Shown here piece by piece: positions 59,057 to 64,000 of a stretch of 64,000 bases of DNA. The stretch is taken from the NCBI GenBank assembly GCA_934393265.1, contig CAKRQL010000020.1, forward strand, positions 62,001 to 126,000, written 5' to 3'. The position numbers were made by a program, and so were the translations under genes. The DNA is from an uncultured Eubacteriales bacterium. Its GTDB lineage: Bacteria; Bacillota; Clostridia; Oscillospirales; CAG-272. Every line of letters begins with the position of its first letter. Within the stretch, counting starts at the first letter, position 1. A model generated the notes under the pieces. The model was not told the DNA's origin and did not search any database. It worked only from the letters and a program-made list of their open reading frames with translations.

Positions 59057-59090
59057 TTCGTTGGGGATAAAACCTTGGAGTAAAAATATT

Positions 59091-60362
59091 TTGAGAGAAG
59101 AAAAATGCTTTTATTCGGCGTCCGGTGTTCCGGTGTATCTGTACGGCAACCCGGCGCTGCACGGCTTTTATATATCGCTTTTCCTCAGAGAGGGTAGCAT
59201 GTACGAGGCGGCGGAGGAGTCCGGCATAACTCACTTTTTCGAGCACATTGCGATAAGAAATCTGAATAAGACTCTTGGCGGTGAGCTATATCGCAGGCTT
59301 GACCGTCTCGGGCTCGAGCTCAATGCCTCGACCTACTGCGAGATGGTGCAGTTTTATGTTTCGGGTGCGGCGGAGAATTTTTACGCGGGGGCACAGCTCC
59401 TAACCTCGGTTCTCTCTCCGATAGTGCTCTCCCCGTCGGAGATAACCCTTGAGCGAAAGCGCATAAAGGCGGAAATACGCGAGGGCGACGAGCGGACCTC
59501 GCTCACCGCATTTACAAATTCCCACCTTTTCGGGAGCACGGCGCTCTCCCGCCCGATAACCGGCACGCTCGGCAGTGTGTCGAAGATAGGGAAAAGAGAG
59601 CTTACGGCATTCAGAGAGCGCGCGCTTACGAGCGAAAATCTTTTCTTTTACGTCACCGGAAACGCCGGGGAGAGGGAGACGGAAAAGCTAATAGAGTGTA
59701 TCGACGGAATAAATATACCGCGCGGGGCGGGGCGGGACAATTTCGCGCCGGTCACTCCGGATTTTTCAAAGAGGGGCGGGGGCGTGTATATGAAAAACGC
59801 GGATTTCACCATGTGCCGTTTCTCGTTTGACACGGATATGACGCTTCTTTCCGTCCCGGAGCTTGACCTACTTTACGACCTTCTTCTTAACGGATACAAT
59901 TCGCGCCTGTTCATAGCACTCAGCGAGGAGCGAGGGCTGTTTTATGATGTGAACGGTCTTGCCGAGAGGTACCGGAACATCGGGCACTTCTCGTTTTCAT
60001 TTGAGGTAAAGGATAAGGAGCTCTACGATGCGTGCGAGACCGTCGTCTCGATTTTGCGCGATATAAAGGAGCGCACGGTCGCGCCGGAGGAGATAATCCG
60101 CGCGGGCTATGTGACAAACAGCGGAATGCTCTACGACGACATGCGGGAACTTAATTTTACATTTGCCTATGACAATCATATCCTCGGGCTCGGCTACGGG
60201 AGTATCGGAGAGCGGGCAGAGATGTATTCGTCGATAACTCCGGAACGCCTGCGCGAGGCTGCGCGGCGGCTCTTCACGGAGGATAACCTTACGCTCACTC
60301 TGAAGGCTGACACAAAGAGAGTTGATGCCGAAAGGCTCAAAAAAATAATTTCGGCACTTTAA
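59091..60362 (+). CDS. M16-family (insulinase-like) zinc peptidase
   Basis: 423 residues from TTG 59091 (GGAG 10 bases before); the frame is open from 59013 but that precedes the promoter. The zinc motif HFFEH (HxxEH) and the downstream glutamate in LERKRIKAEIREGDE are intact, so this is a likely active subunit. The C-terminal M16 domain (MLLSVPELDLLYDLLLNGYNSRLFIALSEERGLFYDV-type segment) is present. Length fits a two-domain M16B protein that pairs as homo- or heterodimer; no second M16 gene is adjacent. Cytosolic, probable peptide degradation. Confidence 0.86.
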   Translation: MREEKCFYSASGVPVYLYGNPALHGFYISLFLREGSMYEAAEESGITHFFEHIAIRNLNKTLGGELYRRLDRLGLELNASTYCEMVQFYVSGAAENFYAGAQLLTSVLSPIVLSPSEITLERKRIKAEIREGDERTSLTAFTNSHLFGSTALSRPITGTLGSVSKIGKRELTAFRERALTSENLFFYVTGNAGERETEKLIECIDGINIPRGAGRDNFAPVTPDFSKRGGGVYMKNADFTMCRFSFDTDMTLLSVPELDLLYDLLLNGYNSRLFIALSEERGLFYDVNGLAERYRNIGHFSFSFEVKDKELYDACETVVSILRDIKERTVAPEEIIRAGYVTNSGMLYDDMRELNFTFAYDNHILGLGYGSIGERAEMYSSITPERLREAARRLFTEDNLTLTLKADTKRVDAERLKKIISAL

Positions 60363-60409
60363 TATTCAGGATAAAATACGGATTACAGGAAAATACGGAG
60401 GACGGCTTA

Positions 60410-63223
60410 ATGGATTTTCGCAATATTGAGAACAAATATCGCGCGCTACCTTTCTGGTCGTGGAACGATAAGCTGAATGTAAATGAAACCTTACGGCAGA
60501 TAGGTATAATGGACGAGGCGGGGCTCGGCGGATTTTTCATGCACGCCCGCGGCGGCTTGCAGACCGAATACATGGGGGATGAGTGGTTTGAAAATTTCCG
60601 CGCGTCATGCGACGAGGCGGCGCGCCGCGGTATGTACGCATGGGCATACGACGAGAAAGGGTGGCCCTCGGGCTTCGGCGGCGGGCTTGTCTCCGGGCGC
60701 GGCGTCCGGTATCAGGAGAAATTTCTCCGCTATGAGCCGGCGACGGAGGAAAATATAAGGAATGAGCGCACTATTCTCGTAAAGGACGGCAGGCGTTATT
60801 TCTGGGATGTGAACCGCTATTACGTCGACGTAATGGATAAGGAAGTTATCCGCACTTTTATTGAGGATATATACGAGACATATTACAGAAAATTCGGAAA
60901 TGTCTTTTCGGGATTTTTCACCGACGAGCCGCAGATGTCGAGAAACGGAATACCGTGGTCATTTGTCATTCCGGATAAGTTCTCGGAGAAGTACGGCTAC
61001 GATATATGCGCACATATAGACGAGCTCTTCTTTGATGGCGAGAGCGCGGAGCGCACGCGCGCCGACTTCTGGCTCCTTGCGGGTGAGCTTTTCACCGAAA
61101 GCTACGCAAAGCAGATATACGAGTGGTGCACGGCGCACGGCTACGGTTTTACCGGGCATATGCTCCTTGAGGAGACTCTTATGGATCAGATGCTCCATAA
61201 CGGTGCCGCAATGCCGAACTACGAGTATTTTACAATTCCGGGCATGGACTGGCTCTGCCGGAGGGTTTACGAGGCGCCGACGCCGATGCAGGTCGGCTCT
61301 GCCGCCGCACAGACGGGGAAGCGGCAGGTGCTCTCCGAGTCGTTTGCCCTCTGCGGGCATAATGTCAGCCATGCGGAGCTGAAAGGAATTTTCGAGTGGC
61401 AGGCGGTGCGCGGTATAAACCTGCTCTGTACACATCTTGAGGGGTATTCTCTCCGCGGCATAAGGAAGCGCGACTACCCGCCGGCTGTCTATTATCAGCA
61501 GCCCTGGTGGCGGGACGCGCGGATATTCTTTGACTTCGCAGCCCGCCTCGGTAAGATCCTTGCGGAGGGAGAACAGCGACCGACAACGCTTGTTATCCAC
61601 CCGGAGGGGTCGGCGTGGCGCCTCGGCTGTGAGGACGAGTACACCGGGAAAACCCACAGAATACGCGATATAGACGACGCCTTTATGAAGGGAACCGTGC
61701 GTACGCTTGAAAGAAAGCACGTTCTCTATCACTTCGGAGACGAGCAGATGATGGCAAGGCTCGGGTCGGTCGAGGGCACACGCCTGCGCGTAGGAGAGAT
61801 GACTTACGAATATCTCGTAATACCGGAGAACGTGGGGCTTCTCCCGTCGACGGTGAGACTTATTGAGGACTTCCGCCGCTCCGGAGGAAAGATAGTCTCG
61901 GCTGATGAGCACCCGATAAATCCCGTCTGCCCGGAGAACCGGCTGACTTATACATACAGACATTACGACGGCTTTGACGTGCATTATTTCGTCAACACCT
62001 TCGGCGACGAATGTGAGTGTGAATGTGCTGTCGGAAATCTCGTGCTTGACCTTGTGACCGGAGAGACAAAGCCATATGACGGGCACATAAGGCTCGGTAA
62101 ATACGAGTCGATAATGCTTATCGACGACGGAGGCGAGAGAGCGCCGAGAGCCCCGGAAAAAGCGTACACGCCCCTGCCGATAGAGGGCGAATGGGAGGTC
62201 GCGGGCGCGACATACAACTCCCTGACGCTCGACACCTGTGACTACTGGTTTGACGGGGAGCTCATGGGACGGGGTGCATACGTTCTCGATATTCTCCCGA
62301 GGGCAAACGAGCTGCGCCGCCCGGTGGAGCTGCGCCAGCTTTACAGAGTGTCGGTGCGCGATGTTCCGAAAACCGTATATCTCTGCCTTGAGACCCCGGA
62401 GGAGTTCGGTATAAGGATAAACGGCGAGACGGTCCCGGTGCGTGACGCGGGGTATTTCCGGGACAGCTCCTTCCGTCTTATCGACATAGCCGGAGTGCTT
62501 CGAGCCGGGGTAAACGAAATAGAGCTTACCACTGTGCTTTCACAGAGCAGGGAGTGCTACGACCACATTGCCGACTCATGGACCTGCGAGATAATGAAGA
62601 ACAGCCTTTCCTATGATCGGGAAATAGAGCAGATATATCTTGTCGGCGACTTCGGGGTGGCTCTTCCGGACGATATAACCGAAAAGCCGCGCAGGGCGTA
62701 TATCTTCCGCGGTCAGCCGGAAATAGTCCGTTCACCGAAGAGCGTTGATGTGGAGCGGCTTGATTTCTCGGGCTATCCGGAGTTTGCGGGCGAGCTTACA
62801 CTCAGAAAGAAAATCGCTCTCGGCGCGGATGAGCTCTGTCGTAAGGTTTCCCTCTTCGGAAAGGGGATAAATTCCGTACACCTCTCGGTGAACGGACAGG
62901 AGGTCGCCGTCCGCATGTGGGGCGACTACACCGTCGATATATCACCCTATCTTCACGAGGGCGAAAACACGCTTGAACTTCTTATCGTGAATAATCTTCG
63001 CAACATGCAGGGTCCCTTCCACCTCTCGGGCGAGTCGTATGTTGTCTCCCCCGGCTCGTTCTACCGTGAGTCGAATATATTCTCGCATAAGGCGGGGGCG
63101 GGCGAGTCGGATCACTCCGTGCTTCCGCACTGGACGGCGAACGACGAGTACTGCCTTGTCCATTTCGGAATGGGCGACCGCTTTGCCGACAGCTCCGATC
63201 GCGGGGAGCCGAACGACTGGTAA
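60410..63223 (+). CDS. Large glycoside hydrolase-like protein (GH106-like layout)
   Basis: 937 residues, RBS CGGAGGA. The N terminus carries RALPFWSWNDKLNVNETLRQIGIMDEAG and GGFFMHARGGLQTEY, then AWAYDEKGWPSGFGGG; FSGFFTDEPQMS and GFTGHMLLEET look like active-site strands of a TIM barrel. The C-terminal 350 residues hold beta-sandwich domains (LRKKIALGADELCRKVSLFGKGINSVHLSVNGQEV). The plan resembles GH106-type alpha-L-rhamnosidases and their uncharacterised relatives. No signal peptide, so it would act on imported oligosaccharides. If it releases rhamnose it would feed the microcompartment pathway; that link is inference. Confidence 0.72.
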   Translation: MDFRNIENKYRALPFWSWNDKLNVNETLRQIGIMDEAGLGGFFMHARGGLQTEYMGDEWFENFRASCDEAARRGMYAWAYDEKGWPSGFGGGLVSGRGVRYQEKFLRYEPATEENIRNERTILVKDGRRYFWDVNRYYVDVMDKEVIRTFIEDIYETYYRKFGNVFSGFFTDEPQMSRNGIPWSFVIPDKFSEKYGYDICAHIDELFFDGESAERTRADFWLLAGELFTESYAKQIYEWCTAHGYGFTGHMLLEETLMDQMLHNGAAMPNYEYFTIPGMDWLCRRVYEAPTPMQVGSAAAQTGKRQVLSESFALCGHNVSHAELKGIFEWQAVRGINLLCTHLEGYSLRGIRKRDYPPAVYYQQPWWRDARIFFDFAARLGKILAEGEQRPTTLVIHPEGSAWRLGCEDEYTGKTHRIRDIDDAFMKGTVRTLERKHVLYHFGDEQMMARLGSVEGTRLRVGEMTYEYLVIPENVGLLPSTVRLIEDFRRSGGKIVSADEHPINPVCPENRLTYTYRHYDGFDVHYFVNTFGDECECECAVGNLVLDLVTGETKPYDGHIRLGKYESIMLIDDGGERAPRAPEKAYTPLPIEGEWEVAGATYNSLTLDTCDYWFDGELMGRGAYVLDILPRANELRRPVELRQLYRVSVRDVPKTVYLCLETPEEFGIRINGETVPVRDAGYFRDSSFRLIDIAGVLRAGVNEIELTTVLSQSRECYDHIADSWTCEIMKNSLSYDREIEQIYLVGDFGVALPDDITEKPRRAYIFRGQPEIVRSPKSVDVERLDFSGYPEFAGELTLRKKIALGADELCRKVSLFGKGINSVHLSVNGQEVAVRMWGDYTVDISPYLHEGENTLELLIVNNLRNMQGPFHLSGESYVVSPGSFYRESNIFSHKAGAGESDHSVLPHWTANDEYCLVHFGMGDRFADSSDRGEPNDW

Positions 63224-63249
63224 GACGGCACCCGTGTACGGTTTGCGCC

Positions 63250-63270
63250 TGTATTTAAGGCTTAAATACA
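63250..63270. repeat. 21-bp palindrome
   Basis: TGTATTTAAGGCTTAAATACA: arms of nine to ten bases around a central GGC. It lies in the 147-base gap between the convergent hydrolase and prfB genes. Confidence 0.7.
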
Positions 63271-63317
63271 TAAGAAATACCGCGCCACAGGCTCCGAAAA
63301 GAGGCTCGCGGCGCAGG

Positions 63318-63352
63318 TAAAAAGAGCCCGGCACATTCTGTGTGCCGGGCTC
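63318..63352 (-). terminator. Terminator of prfB
   Basis: GAGCCCGGCACA (63324-63335) and TGTGCCGGGCTC (63341-63352) form a perfect 12-bp stem; on the minus strand it is followed by TTTTTACC. Confidence 0.88.
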
Positions 63353-63370
63353 CCGTATTTTCCGGGTAAA

Positions 63371-64000
63371 TCAGTTTTCCTCGGGCTTTTTCGATATGAA
63401 TTTCAGGTAGGCATTTATGAAGCCGTCTATTTCGCCGTCCATAACCGCGTCGACATTTCCGTCCTCATAGCCGGTTCTCGTGTCTTTGACGAGGGTGTAC
63501 GGCATAAAGACATAGCTGCGTATCTGACTGCCCCATTCGATGTTGGCTTTGTTGCCCTGTATATCCTCTATGCGGTCGAGCTTCTCGCGGATTTTTATCT
63601 CCATGAGCTTTGCGCGGAGCATCTTCATTGCGGTTTCCTTGTTCTGAAGCTGCGAGCGCTCGGTCTGACAGCCGACGACTATTCCGGTAGGCTTGTGGAC
63701 TATCCGTATTGCCGAGTCGGTTTTGTTTATGTGCTGTCCGCCCGCGCCGGAGGAGCGGTGCGCCGTGACCTCTATATCCTCGTCGCGTATGACTATCGTG
63801 TCGTCGTCGTCAAACTCCGGCATGACCTCGACAGATGCAAAGGAGGTGTGCCGTCTGCCGGAGGCGTCGAACGGAGAGACTCTTACAAGGCGGTGGACGC
63901 CGTTCTCGCTTTTAAGGTATCCGTAGGCATTGAGCCCCTCTATCATGACGGTGGCGGATTTTATTCCCGCCTCGTCCCCGTCGAGCCAGTCGACGAGCTT
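63371..64000 (-). CDS. prfB: Peptide chain release factor 2, C-terminal part
   Basis: 209 residues are visible; the 5' part lies beyond the window, as the frame is open through base 64000. The peptidyl-tRNA hydrolysis motif GGQ is in SSGAGGQHINKTDSAIRI. AYGYLKSENGVHRLVRVSPFDASGRRHTSFASVEV and the QRSQLQNKETAMKML-like region are class I release factor features, with the RF2-type wording. It ends translation at UGA and UAA. The usual autoregulatory frameshift site of prfB would be near the 5' end and cannot be seen here. Confidence 0.95.
   Translation of the reverse strand, partial: KLVDWLDGDEAGIKSATVMIEGLNAYGYLKSENGVHRLVRVSPFDASGRRHTSFASVEVMPEFDDDDTIVIRDEDIEVTAHRSSGAGGQHINKTDSAIRIVHKPTGIVVGCQTERSQLQNKETAMKMLRAKLMEIKIREKLDRIEDIQGNKANIEWGSQIRSYVFMPYTLVKDTRTGYEDGNVDAVMDGEIDGFINAYLKFISKKPEEN

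Noticed and set aside
59013..59090. N-terminal extension of the M16 peptidase
   Set aside because: The extension would begin upstream of the -10 box at 59051-59056 and has no ribosome site.

Overview
The window looks like chromosomal DNA of an endospore-forming gut Firmicute (class Clostridia, Oscillospirales- or Christensenellales-like). The evidence is a complete spoIIIAA-AH operon, an AbrB-type regulator, SigA promoters with TTGACA/TATAAT boxes, GGAGG ribosome binding sites, fairly GC-rich genes that still use ATA for isoleucine very often, and many secreted lipoproteins and beta-helix surface proteins. The species cannot be named from sequence alone.

Layout. 1-10019 (+): two cell-surface proteins (the first is cut by the window edge) followed by a full oligopeptide ABC transporter, oppABCDF. 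10171-12102 (-): a DUF4143 ATPase behind an array of six 23-bp repeats, then tRNA-Pro whose 3' end is duplicated. 12514-16382 (+): a large beta-helix surface protein with a long leader and an unrecognised 46-residue peptide directly downstream. 16668-18042 (-): a DUF3990/HTH pair resembling a toxin-antitoxin module, with two matching operators. 18173-19638 (-): a PfkB sugar kinase and an AbrB-like regulator. 19879-24639 (+): spoIIIAA-AH. 24743-28958 (+): aspartate-semialdehyde dehydrogenase, a LysR regulator and three paralogous lipoproteins. 29051-30207: a lipoprotein, tRNA(CAT) and a YdbC/PC4-like protein. 30417-31286 (-): a YgjP-like metalloprotease.

The centrepiece is 31417-45491 (-), one operon of 17 genes for a glycyl-radical-enzyme bacterial microcompartment. 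From the promoter: class II aldolase, CoA-acylating aldehyde dehydrogenase, alcohol dehydrogenase, four hexameric shell proteins, PduL, a vertex pentamer, PduS, PduT, the glycyl radical diol dehydratase, its activase, PduU, a PduV/EutP GTPase, a ParA-type ATPase and a small basic protein translationally coupled to it. The likely pathway is fuculose- or rhamnulose-phosphate to lactaldehyde, 1,2-propanediol, propionaldehyde, then propanol and propionyl-CoA/propionyl phosphate. An acetate kinase gene diverges from the same control region and could make ATP from propionyl phosphate. The last four genes (PduU, PduV, ParA, small protein) look like a shell-surface and positioning module comparable in layout to carboxysome McdAB, and are the most interesting part of the window.

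47051-63223: a heparinase-like enzyme, a second very large surface protein, a repeat-rich noncoding stretch with a mini-hairpin array, ylmH / parvulin / rsmF-like genes (-), an acyl-CoA ligase, an M16 peptidase and a large glycoside-hydrolase-like protein (+). The window ends inside prfB (release factor 2, -). No insertion sequence, phage, CRISPR array or rRNA gene was seen.
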